DNA of 54,764 nt, taken from NCBI RefSeq assembly GCF_016790145.1, contig NZ_JAEUOI010000002.1, positions 1 through 54,764 on the forward strand. Direction: 5' to 3'. The DNA is from Propionivibrio sp. (GTDB taxonomy: Bacteria > Pseudomonadota > Gammaproteobacteria > Burkholderiales > Rhodocyclaceae). Every line of letters starts with the position of its first letter. The stretch's first letter is position 1. The translations under genes and the position numbers were made by a program. The notes beneath the pieces are model-generated. The model was not told where the DNA came from. It saw only the letters and a list, made by a program, of their open reading frames with translations, and did not search any database. Positions 20,690-30,626 of the stretch are shown piece by piece.

Positions 20690-21690
20690 GAGAAAAGCCG
20701 TACTCCTGACCGTCTGAATTGGGATGCGAGGCCTTGGATTGGTGGCTTTCGCAGCCTCAAATAATGCTATCAGACGATCTGGAGCGCGTACTTCTTTGCA
20801 GACAAAGAGTGGCGTAGGATTAAATGGGCAATCAGAATCGGTGATTTATTTGCGCTTGTGCGATGCATAATGTTGCAGGGATACTCTATAAGCTGTTCCA
20901 GTTCGGCCAACTGCAGACATTCCGTCCAAAACTGAAACCTGCTGATGCGGGTTGCTCTCTGTATTTGTCAGGTTGATCCTACTTTGCTTTCCGTCTTGAC
21001 CAGCTAGCCAGCATTCCCTTGCCAGCCAAAGTTGAAAGCGATCGCTTGAGCTTGTGGGTCCATCGCCACTGACATGGCGAAGAGAGCAGTGAATTTGGTG
21101 ACGAGATTCTTCAAAATCTTCATAAGAAAGCCCCTTCTTCGATCTATTTACGATTATTCAGCAGGAGAAACATTCAGCTTCCGCAACAATCCCTTAATCC
21201 AGAAATGCTCGAACGACGCATGCTCAGCACGAAACATGCCTAAAAAGAAATTCTTAAACAAACAAACGGTTAGAGACGAGTGGTGACAAAGGAGAATCGA
21301 AGTGTAAAAAATATCGACAATGTTACTGCACGACAAGGCTACCCCGGATTCCGACAGCTTGGGGTCTGTAAATTCATTGTCGGGCGGTCTTGCCATGGCA
21401 GACCGTCTACAGACGAGTGGCTCCACAGGCTATCGTCATGGGATGATAGGCACGTTGATGGCATCAACGTCCATGCGATTGTCTGCACAATGCCGCCTCC
21501 TCCAAGGCGGTGGAGACGAACAGCTGACCTTCCCCTTTCGCGCGGAATGTGTGACTGCAATGGGCTCGAACTCAGACAATAAACAAACAAAAAGCTCGTC
21601 ATGAATCGCCGCTAAATGCGGCAATGCGAAATGACCTCTGCATATAAAATACGGAATACGGCTCTCCGTTACTTACTCAACCCGATTCCC
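20690..21690. other. About 1 kb spacer without a convincing gene
   Basis: This stretch between the adenosyltransferase and the exporter genes is visibly richer in A and T. It carries only short frames on both strands, none with a recognisable motif or good codon use. The only item I can support is a minus-strand signal-peptide-like start at 21004-21123, which looks like a gene remnant. It probably marks the left edge of the accessory island that runs to about 37431. Confidence 0.5.
21004..21123 (-). pseudogene. Signal-peptide-like start of a secreted protein, cut by an early stop
   Basis: From an ATG at 21121-21123 the minus strand encodes 39 residues: a basic start (MKILKNLVTK), a hydrophobic run (FTALFAMSVAM), a possible A-Q-A cleavage site and IAFNFGWQGNAG, ending in TAG at 21004-21006. 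A GAAGAAGGGG stretch precedes the ATG. Past the stop, another frame stays open for about 55 codons (INLTNTESNPHQQVSVLDGM and so on), as if a frameshift had broken a longer exported protein. I do not recognise the family. It may also be a chance ORF. Confidence 0.35.
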
Positions 21691-21699
21691 GCCCGGTCA

Positions 21700-24615
21700 T
21701 CATGCCAATTGCCGTTCCGCCAGTTCGCGGAAAAGCCCGGGCTGTTCCATTAGTTCGCTGTAGGTACCGGACTGAACAATCCGGCCACGGTCCATCACGA
21801 GTATTCGATCGGCATTGATGATCGTACTCAAACGGTGGGCGATAACGATGCGGGTCGCCTTCAAACGTTCCACCGAATGACTCACCAGGGCCTGGGTACG
21901 GTTGTCCAGCGCGCTGGTGGCTTCATCGAACAGCAACACGCGGGGGTGTCTGACAATGGCGCGGGCGATCATGATGCGCTGCTTCTGGCCGCCGGAGAAG
22001 GTTGAAGCGCCCTCGGCCAGCATGGTGTGCATGCCCATCGGCATGGCTTCAATATCGGCATCCAGCCCACACAGGCGCGCAGCCACCCAGGCGTCATCGA
22101 CAGTCAGGTTGAGGGCTCCGACAATGTTGGTGTAGATGTCGCCAGGCATCAGTTGCCCGGATTGAAGCACTACCCCCATGTGCTTCCTTAACGATTGCAA
22201 ATCCAGGTCTTCCAGATCCTTGCCATCGAAGTAGATCGAGCCGGACTCGGCGCGCTCAAAGCCCAGCAACAGGCGCATCAGCGTCGACTTCCCGGAACCC
22301 GAAGGTCCGACTACGGCCAGGAACTCGCCTTCCCTGGCGGAAAACGAGACGCCGTCGAGAATGGGTGGGCCGTCCTGCCGGTAGCGAAAGACCAGATTGG
22401 ATGCTGAAATGTTTCCTCTCAGTTCATGCACCCGCGTTCTGACCGGATCGGCTTCCGGCTGGGCTTCCAGGATAGGCCGGGCGCGTTCCAGTTGGGGCAG
22501 GAGGTGCAGAAGCGAAAGCAATGTGTTGCTGAAGCCGATGAATTGCAGAAAGAAATTGGCAAACGTTCCCGTGAAGGCAACAAAGGTACCGGTACTGAGC
22601 AGGTTGCCGGCGCCGGCTGAATTTCCTCCCGCGAGCGGTTGCGCTACCAGGTAAAAAATTACGGCACTGGCGATGACCGAAAATGTCGAGACGAAAACGT
22701 CTGCGGCATTGCGCAAAATCTGGGCGTCGATGTGCAAGGATTTTTCTTGGGCAAAGGTCTCCGCCCAGCGGGCGAATGCCCGTCCTTCAGCCGCAGCGAC
22801 GCGCAGCTTGGCGATGCCATTGAGATAGTCGAGTACGCGGCTGCTGAGTTTGCCCTGCAGTGCGACGTTCTGACGCTCCTTGCGCAGAATGAGGTAAGCC
22901 AGAATTCCATTGCCGGCGATCGCGACGACCACCAGGCCAAGCGCGACTAGCGCGAGCATTGGCGAGAGATAGAAGAGCAGGGCGAGATTCAGGAATGAGA
23001 ACAGGCCACCGAGAAGACCACTGATCGTTGTTCCCGAGAGGTGCTGGTAGATGAGGTTAACGGCGTTGATGCGCTGCTCGAGATCGCCTGCGGAGTAATT
23101 CCGGAAAAAGCGGACTGGAAGTTTCAATACCCGGTCCCAGATCGCTGCCTGGAGCGCCGACTCGGTACTGGTTTCCAGGCGCAGCAGGACTTCGGAGCGA
23201 AACAATGAGAAGAGCAAAGCGGCAAACGCCGCTCCAAGGAGGGCAATCACCATTTGCAGGAGCTGGTTCCGGTTCGCCTCCGGTATCACATGGTCGAACA
23301 GATAGCCCATGGCCAGCGGGGCCAGGGTGCCGAGGATGCCCAGAAGCATGGCCATGGACAGGACCATTCCCGCTTCCCGGCGGCGACCGCTGAGGCCAAG
23401 GCGAACCAGGTCAATAATGGCGATGGGCCTGGCCGGCAGACTGCGGAAGAAACCGTAGGCAAAATGGGCAAGCGTTGCGGCCAGCACCGAATCCACTTTC
23501 TGCTGCTCCCCGGTGTGCGGGGAGACCGCGCTATAGCCGCCTGCCCGGTCCGGCAACAGGGCGACGGGTTCTCCGCTTTCCATGGTAAAGCCGACCATCG
23601 GGCCGGCATCCTCCGCCCACCAGCACCCACGCAAGGCCACCCGGCGTTTCTGCACGCGCGCCATATCCGCGAGGACCGCCAGGCGCTCGTCAGCGGGCAG
23701 GTGCAAGGCGTTCGACGGCAGGTCAGGGAAGCTGATGTCCAGTGCGGCGCCGACGATCCGGCAGGCGGACAGCACGGGATCAATGCCACCCTGCCAGGTG
23801 GCTTCGGGCAATCCGGGATCGAGGAGGCCAGCAAGCCGACGCAACCCGCCCTCCATCTGCCGTCCCATCTCTTCGCGCCTGGCTTGCAGGCGTTGTGCAT
23901 CGGCCACGTCGTCGGCGCCGAGTTTCACGATAAACGCCTGCATCAATACCGTCTGCATATTTACCAGCGACGACAGCAGGCGCCGGTCGATGATGATCTG
24001 TCTGAAATCGAGCACCTGCAGCCGCGCTTCACCGCAGCCGGCAATCCAGGCGTCGGCATGCAGGCAAACCACCGATCCTGCCTGGAAAAGCAGCTCCTCG
24101 TTGCCCATCAGGGTGACTTGGCCTTCAATGATTTCCACCCAGCGCATTGCGGACGCTACCGCGCACACCTCGGCATTGCCGAACGGGAAGGGCTCTGTCG
24201 GCTCGGGTTCCCTGTACTGCGAAGGCACCAGACCGGATCGTCCGGCGCGCACCAAGCCACCGATCCATTCGGCGACACTCACTTCCAGTTCATCTCCAGG
24301 TGGCAGCGGGGCACCGGACATCAGCGAGTCAAGCGGCAGCAAGCGGGTTCCCGGCAGCGCTACAAAGCGCACCTGGTAAGCCGCAAGTTGTTCCGGCAGT
24401 TCGCTCCAGACCAGGAAGTTGCCCGCAGTAATCCGGTATACCGCCCGCAAAGCCTGGGCGGTTTCCGTCTGCTTGATCTCGGTCAGGAACAGATCAACCG
24501 CCCCCTCGATAACCAGGGCGGCACGAGGCGAGCCTTCACGAAAAAAATCCACTGCCGGCACGGCGATCGATTCCTGTGCCGCCAGCCACGATGTCCAGTT
24601 GCTGTCCCGAGTCAT
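21700..24615 (-). CDS. NHLM-type peptide exporter, ABC permease/ATP-binding protein 2
   Basis: A 971-aa protein whose large N-terminal region (about residues 1-390) is not a C39 peptidase. An exporter membrane domain with about six hydrophobic segments follows (about 400-700), then an ABC ATPase. Walker A GPSGSGKST is near 765, signature TFSGGQKQR near 870 and Walker B LLFDEATSALD near 893. This architecture matches the second ABC protein of nitrile-hydratase-leader microcin (NHLM) export systems (from memory NCBIfam TIGR03797). It is last in the minus-strand export operon and overlaps the peptidase-exporter gene by four bases, so the two probably act together. Confidence 0.9.
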   Translation of the reverse strand: MTRDSNWTSWLAAQESIAVPAVDFFREGSPRAALVIEGAVDLFLTEIKQTETAQALRAVYRITAGNFLVWSELPEQLAAYQVRFVALPGTRLLPLDSLMSGAPLPPGDELEVSVAEWIGGLVRAGRSGLVPSQYREPEPTEPFPFGNAEVCAVASAMRWVEIIEGQVTLMGNEELLFQAGSVVCLHADAWIAGCGEARLQVLDFRQIIIDRRLLSSLVNMQTVLMQAFIVKLGADDVADAQRLQARREEMGRQMEGGLRRLAGLLDPGLPEATWQGGIDPVLSACRIVGAALDISFPDLPSNALHLPADERLAVLADMARVQKRRVALRGCWWAEDAGPMVGFTMESGEPVALLPDRAGGYSAVSPHTGEQQKVDSVLAATLAHFAYGFFRSLPARPIAIIDLVRLGLSGRRREAGMVLSMAMLLGILGTLAPLAMGYLFDHVIPEANRNQLLQMVIALLGAAFAALLFSLFRSEVLLRLETSTESALQAAIWDRVLKLPVRFFRNYSAGDLEQRINAVNLIYQHLSGTTISGLLGGLFSFLNLALLFYLSPMLALVALGLVVVAIAGNGILAYLILRKERQNVALQGKLSSRVLDYLNGIAKLRVAAAEGRAFARWAETFAQEKSLHIDAQILRNAADVFVSTFSVIASAVIFYLVAQPLAGGNSAGAGNLLSTGTFVAFTGTFANFFLQFIGFSNTLLSLLHLLPQLERARPILEAQPEADPVRTRVHELRGNISASNLVFRYRQDGPPILDGVSFSAREGEFLAVVGPSGSGKSTLMRLLLGFERAESGSIYFDGKDLEDLDLQSLRKHMGVVLQSGQLMPGDIYTNIVGALNLTVDDAWVAARLCGLDADIEAMPMGMHTMLAEGASTFSGGQKQRIMIARAIVRHPRVLLFDEATSALDNRTQALVSHSVERLKATRIVIAHRLSTIINADRILVMDRGRIVQSGTYSELMEQPGLFRELAERQLA

Positions 24616-26801
24616 TCGGCCACCGCCAGACGCCGGTAATTACCCTCCGGTATGGCGAGCAGTTCGTCATGCGTTCCGGCCTCGACGATCCTACCTTCCT
24701 GCAGAACGTAGATTCGGTCGCAGTCGCGTACGGTACTCAGACGGTGGGCGACAATAACACAGGTGCATCCGCGTCGCCGCAGATTCAGATCGATCTCCAT
24801 CTCGACCACGGGGTCGAGCGCGCTGGTCGCCTCGTCAAGCACCAGCATGCGCGGGTCATTGACCAGCGCGCGTGCAAGTTCGAGTCGTTGGCACTGTCCA
24901 CCACTGAAATTTCGCCCCCCCTGGTCGACCTGCCCATCGTAACCTCCGGGCCGGTTCACTATGGCTTCATGCATGCAGGCGTCGGTAGCCGCCCGTACCA
25001 AGGCCGAATCGGAGACCGTTCCATCCCAGAGGGTGAGATTGTCGCGAATGCTCCCCTCGAACAACACGATCTCCTGGTCAACAACCGCCAGGGACAGAGC
25101 CAGCAGATCGCGGTCCCAGGACTGCCGGGGCTTACCATCGAGCAGCACCTCGCCGGACCAGGGTTGATAAATGCCCATCAACAGTCGCGATACGGTCGAC
25201 TTCCCGCACCCCGAGGGGCCGACCAGGGCAATGCGTTGTCCCGGCTCTACGGTGAGGGAAAAGCTGCTGATCAGCGGTGCTGCGGCCCGGTTGTAACCGA
25301 AGGTCACGCCGCGCAGCTCGATGCGGCCCTGGAGCCTGGCGTTGCCTTGTGGCAGAGCCGAGGGCGCTGACAAGCCGCTAGCGGTTTCCGGGGTGACGCG
25401 CTGGACATCGTCAAGGCGGTCCATGTCGCCCTGAAGCTGCTGGATCTGTGCGCCCAGGTTGACCAGCGACTGTACCGGTCCGGAAAAACTCTGGGCCAGG
25501 CTCTGAAAGGCCACCAGCATGCCAACGCTCATCGCCCCGTCCATCACCCGCAAGCCACCGAGACCGACGATCAGCGAAGCCTCGACTGCCGCCAGGGTCA
25601 TCGGCAGCGTATTCAGCAGCAAGGATGAGCGTGCCTGTTCCTGGGTCGACATCAGCCAGCGTGCCTGGTAACCCGCCCACTTCTCGAAAAAATCGGATTC
25701 CGCACCGGAGGCCTTGATGGTTTCCATCAACATCAGGCCGTTCATCGAGGTCCCGACAACCTTCCCGCCATCGATCGCCAGCCGTTGATTCGCGGCCTTG
25801 CGCCGACCGGCCACCGATTGCAGCAGCCCGATATTGGCCACGGCAAAGAATAAACTGACCAGCGACAGCACGATGTCATAGCTGAACATGACCGCCAGAA
25901 AGAACAGGGCAGTGAACAGATTGAGGCCAGCGGCCGGAAGCCCGCTTGAGACCATCTGGGCGACGCGATCGCTGATGGTCAGGCGCGATCCGATCTCACC
26001 GGCATAGCGCTGGGTATAAAACTCGATGGGCAGGTGCAACATATGCCAGAACAGCTTGCTCGCGGTCGCTACGGCGATTGATGACTCCATGCGCAGCAGA
26101 AAATGCTTCTCGATGGCCAGCAGTCCGCCGCGCAGCAGGGCAGTGACAAGCATGCCCACAACGACAGGCAACAGCCACGAGTGCTGTCCGCCGATCATGA
26201 AATCATCAACGAAGATTCTGGAGAAGGCCGGGATGGCCAGTCCGGGAATGACCAGGGTCAGGCCGACCAGGGAGACGAAAGAAAATGCCGACTTGTAGCC
26301 GGAGACCCTGGCCAGCAAGGCCTTGACGACACTGGGCGGTTCGCCCTGTGGACGGAACTCCGGGGTCGTCTCGAAGGTCAGGGCAACGCCGGTGAACGAC
26401 TGGTCGAACTCCTCCCAGGAGGCAATCCGGCATCCGCCGGCAGGGTCATTGAGAGACACCCCCTCAGCAGAGAACCCCTCGACGACCAGGAAGTGATTGA
26501 AGTTCCAGAATACGATCATCGGCAAGGGCAAATCCGACAGAGCGGCCAGCTCCTTGCGGAAGCCGCGGGCGTTCAAGCCGTAGGCCCTGGCCGCCTTGAT
26601 GATGTTGCTGGCCTTGCTGCCATCGCGCGAAACACCGCACTCGAGACGCAGCTCATTGAGGGGTACCCAGCACCCGTAATAGGCCAGAATGCTGGCCAGA
26701 GCCGCCGCGCCGCATTCCACGGCCTCCATTTGCAGTATAACCGGCGTCTTGACCTGACGCAGACGAAAACCCTCCGGTGCCGAGGTGACGGCCTGATCCA
26801 T
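24612..26801 (-). CDS. NHLM-type C39 peptidase/ABC exporter
   Basis: A 729-aa exporter that should cut double-glycine leaders and pump the core peptide out. The N-terminal C39 cysteine peptidase has its triad in view: Cys30 in EAVECGAAAL, His103 in NFNHFLVVEG and Asp119 in LNDPAGG. Membrane segments follow (about 160-440), then the ATPase with Walker A GPSGCGKST near 525, signature NFSGGQCQR near 630 and Walker B VLDEATSALD near 650. Its substrates are very likely the three GG-leader peptides encoded at 31633-35232. It abuts the HlyD-like gene (stop TAG next to ATG) and overlaps the second ABC gene. Confidence 0.94.
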   Translation of the reverse strand: MDQAVTSAPEGFRLRQVKTPVILQMEAVECGAAALASILAYYGCWVPLNELRLECGVSRDGSKASNIIKAARAYGLNARGFRKELAALSDLPLPMIVFWNFNHFLVVEGFSAEGVSLNDPAGGCRIASWEEFDQSFTGVALTFETTPEFRPQGEPPSVVKALLARVSGYKSAFSFVSLVGLTLVIPGLAIPAFSRIFVDDFMIGGQHSWLLPVVVGMLVTALLRGGLLAIEKHFLLRMESSIAVATASKLFWHMLHLPIEFYTQRYAGEIGSRLTISDRVAQMVSSGLPAAGLNLFTALFFLAVMFSYDIVLSLVSLFFAVANIGLLQSVAGRRKAANQRLAIDGGKVVGTSMNGLMLMETIKASGAESDFFEKWAGYQARWLMSTQEQARSSLLLNTLPMTLAAVEASLIVGLGGLRVMDGAMSVGMLVAFQSLAQSFSGPVQSLVNLGAQIQQLQGDMDRLDDVQRVTPETASGLSAPSALPQGNARLQGRIELRGVTFGYNRAAAPLISSFSLTVEPGQRIALVGPSGCGKSTVSRLLMGIYQPWSGEVLLDGKPRQSWDRDLLALSLAVVDQEIVLFEGSIRDNLTLWDGTVSDSALVRAATDACMHEAIVNRPGGYDGQVDQGGRNFSGGQCQRLELARALVNDPRMLVLDEATSALDPVVEMEIDLNLRRRGCTCVIVAHRLSTVRDCDRIYVLQEGRIVEAGTHDELLAIPEGNYRRLAVAE

Positions 26802-28067
26802 CTACAGCCCCCCCAGGGCATTGCGCAACGCCGGAATGAGCAAGGAAATAGGTGGTTGCCGTCGGACAACGATCTCGGCCTGCGCTGGAGTACCGGCAGA
26901 AATCTTCACCGGGGGCCCCTGTTGCGAAGACCACTGGTAGCCGCTGAGGGTAGCGGCGCGAATCAGTTTCGCGCGAAGTTCGATGGGCGACAAACTGCCT
27001 GAAAGTTCACGGACCAGTTCTTCGTTCTGCAATGTACTGCGCATGCTTTGCTGCGTGGCTGGATAGTCTGAGACATAAATCACCTCGCCGATCAGATAAC
27101 CGTATTCCTCACGTCGCACATTGGCCGGCACTACATGCACCGCCATTCCCTTGCTGACCTTCTTGCCATCGCTGGCGGCAAGATAGATCGCCACCTCCAG
27201 CCCGTCGGCGACTTCGCCCTCCGGCTCGACCGTTACCAGGGGCGTGCCAGGTGAAACCAGCGCGCCTGGCGCCACGCGTACCTCGACAACCCGCCCGGCA
27301 TACGGGCTTTCGACGAGGGTCGTCAGGCGTTCGGTCTGCGCCAGACCTTCGACCGCACGTTGCGCCTCGGCGACCTGCGACTTGATCTGGCTTAATTCGG
27401 CCTCGGCCTGTTTTCTAGTATCCAGTTGCTTGAGCGCCAGTTGCCTTGTCTGAACGCGAATGTTCTCGGACTCAAGTCGGGCGCTGGTAAGCTCCATCTG
27501 GGTGGCGAGCAATGTCTGGCGCGTAATCAGTCCCTGTTCGAGCAGGATGGTCTGCGCGGCGACTCGTTCGCCCAGAAGGCGGCTACGCTCCTCGGCGGCT
27601 TTTTGCTGCTGGTTAAACATCGTCTGCTGTTGCTTGATCGATGCCTCGCTGATGTTTTCGCCTTGCTCGAGCAGCGCGTTGATCCGCGCTTCTTGGCGCC
27701 GTAGTTCGGCCAGTCGATCTGCCGCCTGGCGTTGCCTTTCAGTCAGCTCCGGCTGGGATATGCGCGCGATGGTCTGGCCGCGATTCACATGGCCGCCGAT
27801 GCTGACCAGCAGATCCATGACTCGCCCCTGGGCCGCCGAACTGACCTCGGCCAGGCCGCCCCGCTGAAGCAGAATGGCGCGGCCCGAGACCACCGTCGGC
27901 ACCGAGCCGAGGAAGCCCCACACCAGGGCACCGAATACGAGTCCGGCGAGCGGTGCCCACAGCAACCATCCGCGCGGAGTGATGACATGCACCAGTCGAT
28001 CCAGTTGTTCCGGCGAGGACAGCCGATCAAGCGAAACCTGACGGAAGATGTTTTTTCGTTCTGACAT
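26802..28067 (-). CDS. NHLM-type HlyD-like membrane fusion protein
   Basis: A 421-aa periplasmic adaptor linking the inner-membrane ABC exporters to the outer-membrane channel. One transmembrane segment (about residues 34-58, LLWAPLAGLVFGALVWGFLG) is followed by a biotinyl-lipoyl-like half motif (VMDLLVSIGGHVNRGQTIARI). A long Gln/Glu/Arg/Leu-rich coiled coil (about 105-255) precedes the second half motif AGRVVEVRVAPGALVSPGTPLV and a beta-barrel region. It matches the HlyD protein of NHLM systems (from memory TIGR03794). It sits 12 bases after the TolC-like gene and directly before the peptidase-exporter gene. Confidence 0.9.
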   Translation of the reverse strand: MSERKNIFRQVSLDRLSSPEQLDRLVHVITPRGWLLWAPLAGLVFGALVWGFLGSVPTVVSGRAILLQRGGLAEVSSAAQGRVMDLLVSIGGHVNRGQTIARISQPELTERQRQAADRLAELRRQEARINALLEQGENISEASIKQQQTMFNQQQKAAEERSRLLGERVAAQTILLEQGLITRQTLLATQMELTSARLESENIRVQTRQLALKQLDTRKQAEAELSQIKSQVAEAQRAVEGLAQTERLTTLVESPYAGRVVEVRVAPGALVSPGTPLVTVEPEGEVADGLEVAIYLAASDGKKVSKGMAVHVVPANVRREEYGYLIGEVIYVSDYPATQQSMRSTLQNEELVRELSGSLSPIELRAKLIRAATLSGYQWSSQQGPPVKISAGTPAQAEIVVRRQPPISLLIPALRNALGGL

Positions 28068-28079
28068 GAGTATCCGTCC

Positions 28080-29693
28080 TCAGGGCAAGGCAAAGCGCAT
28101 GAAGCTGGCGAGATTGACTTCGAACTGATCGCCCGCGGTTCCCACCAGGGCATCGACTTCATGCCCGAGCCTGACCACGCTGATGGCATAAGTGCTACGG
28201 CGTTGCACTTCGTCGAGCAGGGCACGGAAATAGCGATCTTCAACGTTGATGACGTCGATCAGCGTGGCCACGCCAAGACGGCGCCTGGTGCGTTCATGCT
28301 CAAGCGTTTTGGCATAGCGCTCGACGATCTGCGCGGAACCGCGCAAAGCATCGGCCGAGCGGCGGACCAGCGCCGACGAGGCTTCCACGGCCGCACCGAT
28401 GTCGGCGCGCAGAGGCTCACGACGAATCTCGGCTTCGCTGAGCAGGGCGGAGGCCTGCCGCATCTGTCCGGTGGCGGTATTGTTGCCGACCGGAAGCTGA
28501 AAATTGAGAATGGCCGCGACCGATGGCCCTGCAGCATTGCCGCCTACGGGGTTCACCACACCGGAGATGCCGGCGCCTTCCTGCAGGCTGTTGGAACTGA
28601 CGAGCAGGGTCAAATCAATCTGCGGCCGGGTCAGATCCCTGCTGCCGGCCAGACGTTCGCCCAGCGCCAGGACGCGTCGCTCGATCGCCTGCCAGTCACC
28701 GCGCCGGAGCAGCGCCCGCTCCAGCAAAAGGTTCACTGCGGGCAGGTTGGTGACTGCCTCAGGCGCCGGTGGCGGGGTAAGCGGCTGGCCGATTTCCCTT
28801 TGCAGTTGCGAGGTCAGCCCCATCCTTCTGCCAAGTGCTTGCTGGGCTTCCAGCAAGGCTTGCTCGGCAATGATGCGGCTATTGATCCGTTCGAAGTGGT
28901 TGGCCTGGGCCAGGTCGATGTCGGCCGCCGGAACCTCATCCGCAGCGACCAGTTTGCGCAGTTCCTGGAGCAGACCCAGCGTCCGCTCTTCACCGCTGCG
29001 CGTGATTTCCAGTTGTCGCCATCGGCTGCTGTATTCCCAATAGGCAATCGCCGCATCGCGCAGGGCCAGAGAGACGGCATAGCGCCTTTCTGCGCTCGCC
29101 GCCGCCAAATCCTGCTCGCCGGCCTTCAGCGTCGAGTTTGCCGAATTGCCTTCGCCGGCACCCCTGGCCAAGGGAACACGCAGTCCGAAAGCAATCGACC
29201 GGGTGGTCTGGGAGGGAAGCCCCAAAACCCTCGATGTGCTGTTCTGCAGGTAGGTGGACGCAGCGCTACCGAGGAGCGTCGGCCCCGAGCGCAGGCGCTT
29301 CTCCACGCTCGCATCAAGACCGGATCCACTGCCGCTCAGGTCGGTAAGAACCGGCGTGACAAATTGCTCTGCCTGGGTCAGGGGGCGCCGGTCCTCATTC
29401 CGACGAGCTTCGACTGTCAGCAAGGGATCGAAGGTCCCCAGTGCCTGCTGCACAAGAGCATCTGCAATCTGCACCTGGGCTTCGCTGATCTGCACGTCGC
29501 GATTGCCATGCAGGGTCACAAGAATGGCATCGTTAAGCGACAGGCCGCTGACCGTCTGGGCAAGCGCCGGAGTCGTGCAGCCAATCCACATTACCGCCGC
29601 CAATGCAGCAAGCACGCTGTGCGGATGACGTCGGCAGTTGCCGATGGACGTTGCGTAGTCAATCATGCCAGGGGTCACGCGCTTCAGGCTCAA
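28080..29693 (-). CDS. TolC-family outer-membrane efflux protein
   Basis: A 537-aa outer-membrane channel protein. A signal peptide (HSVLAALAAVMWIGCTTPALAQ, ending near residue 46) precedes two repeats rich in Ala, Leu, Gln and Arg that form the alpha-helical tunnel. Typical features are SLNDAILVTLHGNRDVQISEAQ at the start and LGVATLIDVINVEDRYFRALLDEVQRR near the end. It completes a tripartite exporter with the HlyD and ABC proteins of the same operon. It lies 12 bases after the cyclic-nucleotide-binding gene. The exact start is uncertain because several upstream codons could serve. Confidence 0.88.
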   Translation of the reverse strand: MSLKRVTPGMIDYATSIGNCRRHPHSVLAALAAVMWIGCTTPALAQTVSGLSLNDAILVTLHGNRDVQISEAQVQIADALVQQALGTFDPLLTVEARRNEDRRPLTQAEQFVTPVLTDLSGSGSGLDASVEKRLRSGPTLLGSAASTYLQNSTSRVLGLPSQTTRSIAFGLRVPLARGAGEGNSANSTLKAGEQDLAAASAERRYAVSLALRDAAIAYWEYSSRWRQLEITRSGEERTLGLLQELRKLVAADEVPAADIDLAQANHFERINSRIIAEQALLEAQQALGRRMGLTSQLQREIGQPLTPPPAPEAVTNLPAVNLLLERALLRRGDWQAIERRVLALGERLAGSRDLTRPQIDLTLLVSSNSLQEGAGISGVVNPVGGNAAGPSVAAILNFQLPVGNNTATGQMRQASALLSEAEIRREPLRADIGAAVEASSALVRRSADALRGSAQIVERYAKTLEHERTRRRLGVATLIDVINVEDRYFRALLDEVQRRSTYAISVVRLGHEVDALVGTAGDQFEVNLASFMRFALP

Positions 29694-29705
29694 TCCTGTT
29701 CCAGG

Positions 29706-30236
29706 TTAACCGATGAGCTTCTTGAGCATGCGATCGAATCGACTTCCTGCCAGATGCAAGGTATCCAGCACGTGACCGTCAAGTTCGCCAAGCTGCATCT
29801 CATCGACGTCGCCTGCTGACTCGCCATAACCGAAACGGGCGAGAACATTGCGCATGCGATCGGCCAGAAAGATCGCAATCGACTTGTAGAAGCGGGCCGC
29901 AAAAGCGGCATCGGCGGCCATTCTCTGGCTGATCAGACGATGTTCTACCGCAAGTACCAGTACCTCGCTGATGGTCTGCACGGAAGCCGACGTGGGACTG
30001 TCGTCAACGAAGGACATTTCTCCCAGGATATCGCCCACCCCCACTCTGGCAATTTCCTGGCCTTGAGCGGCAAGGACCTTGAGCTCGCCATCGAGAACAA
30101 TGAATAACTGTTCAAGGTGTTCGCCCTGCCGAACCAGCAGTTCGCCGGATTTGACATGCAGCCGTTTGCCGACTACCGCCAGCCAGTCAGTATCCTGGTC
30201 TGTCAGTTGCCCGAGAATGTACAAGACCTTGCGCAT
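29706..30236 (-). CDS. Cyclic-nucleotide-binding domain protein of the export operon
   Basis: A 176-aa protein with a single cNMP-binding beta-roll (about residues 15-115: LLVRQGEHLEQLFIVLDGELKV, GVGDILGEMSFVDDSPTSASV). Its helical tail has no helix-turn-helix, so it is not a CRP-like DNA binder. Small proteins of this kind accompany NHLM and other bacteriocin-type transporters (from memory the family named bacteriocin-type transport-associated protein). A role in gating or regulating export by cAMP or c-di-GMP is possible but unproven. GGGAGGGG sits just before the ATG. It is the first gene of the five-gene minus-strand operon. Confidence 0.82.
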   Translation of the reverse strand: MRKVLYILGQLTDQDTDWLAVVGKRLHVKSGELLVRQGEHLEQLFIVLDGELKVLAAQGQEIARVGVGDILGEMSFVDDSPTSASVQTISEVLVLAVEHRLISQRMAADAAFAARFYKSIAIFLADRMRNVLARFGYGESAGDVDEMQLGELDGHVLDTLHLAGSRFDRMLKKLIG

Positions 30237-30626
30237 ATACCCCTCCCGATGACGCTTCCGGTGGTTATCGAGTGACTGCGCAAATGCGCGAACTCTTATG
30301 TCTCGTGTGAAGCGAACATGTCACTGTAAATAATAACAGCAAGCAGATTCTCTCCGCCAGATTAGTTGGTCAGGGAACAGCAACCGATCCGAACCGGTGC
30401 GCCAGAAAAATGTGAAATGCATTCAGCGGTTCTCCGAAGCAGCTTTTCGGGCGGTGCAAGCTCAACTCCCCATTGCTCGTGAAGAATTGTCTGGTGGCCA
30501 GTGATCGCAGAACTCTCTTGATGATCGTTGGCAAACCTGGGGAGAACCATTTCGCCATCCTCTGTAATCTGCTTTTCTCTTTGGTCAAGGTGCTGTAAGG
30601 TATCAAGAGTCTGTTTCTCCAGGCCC
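30237..30626. promoter_or_regulatory. Divergent control region between the export operon and the CRP-type regulator
   Basis: This 390-base spacer must hold the promoters of both the minus-strand exporter operon and the plus-strand regulator. TGTGA (30306-30310) and TCAC (30321-30324) form half-sites like the operators described below, but 10 bases apart instead of 5. On the minus strand, the half GTGACAT is identical to one half of those operators. A palindromic TGCGCAAATGCGC lies just beside it. Short frames cross the rest but show no coding character. Confidence 0.35.

Noticed and set aside
21320-21604. Possible extra precursor peptide with an LSGG motif (94 codons) before the exporter genes
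   Set aside because: It lacks the shared acidic leader end E-L-x-x-x-x-L-x-x-V-x-G-G, has no ribosome site, and other frames over the same bases are equally open.
23254-24639. A 461-codon plus-strand frame opposite the second ABC exporter
   Set aside because: Antisense to a clear exporter gene; no motif and no ribosome site.
28161-29819. A 552-codon plus-strand frame opposite the TolC-like gene
   Set aside because: The TolC-like protein has a signal peptide and family motifs; the opposite frame is Arg/Gln-rich noise.
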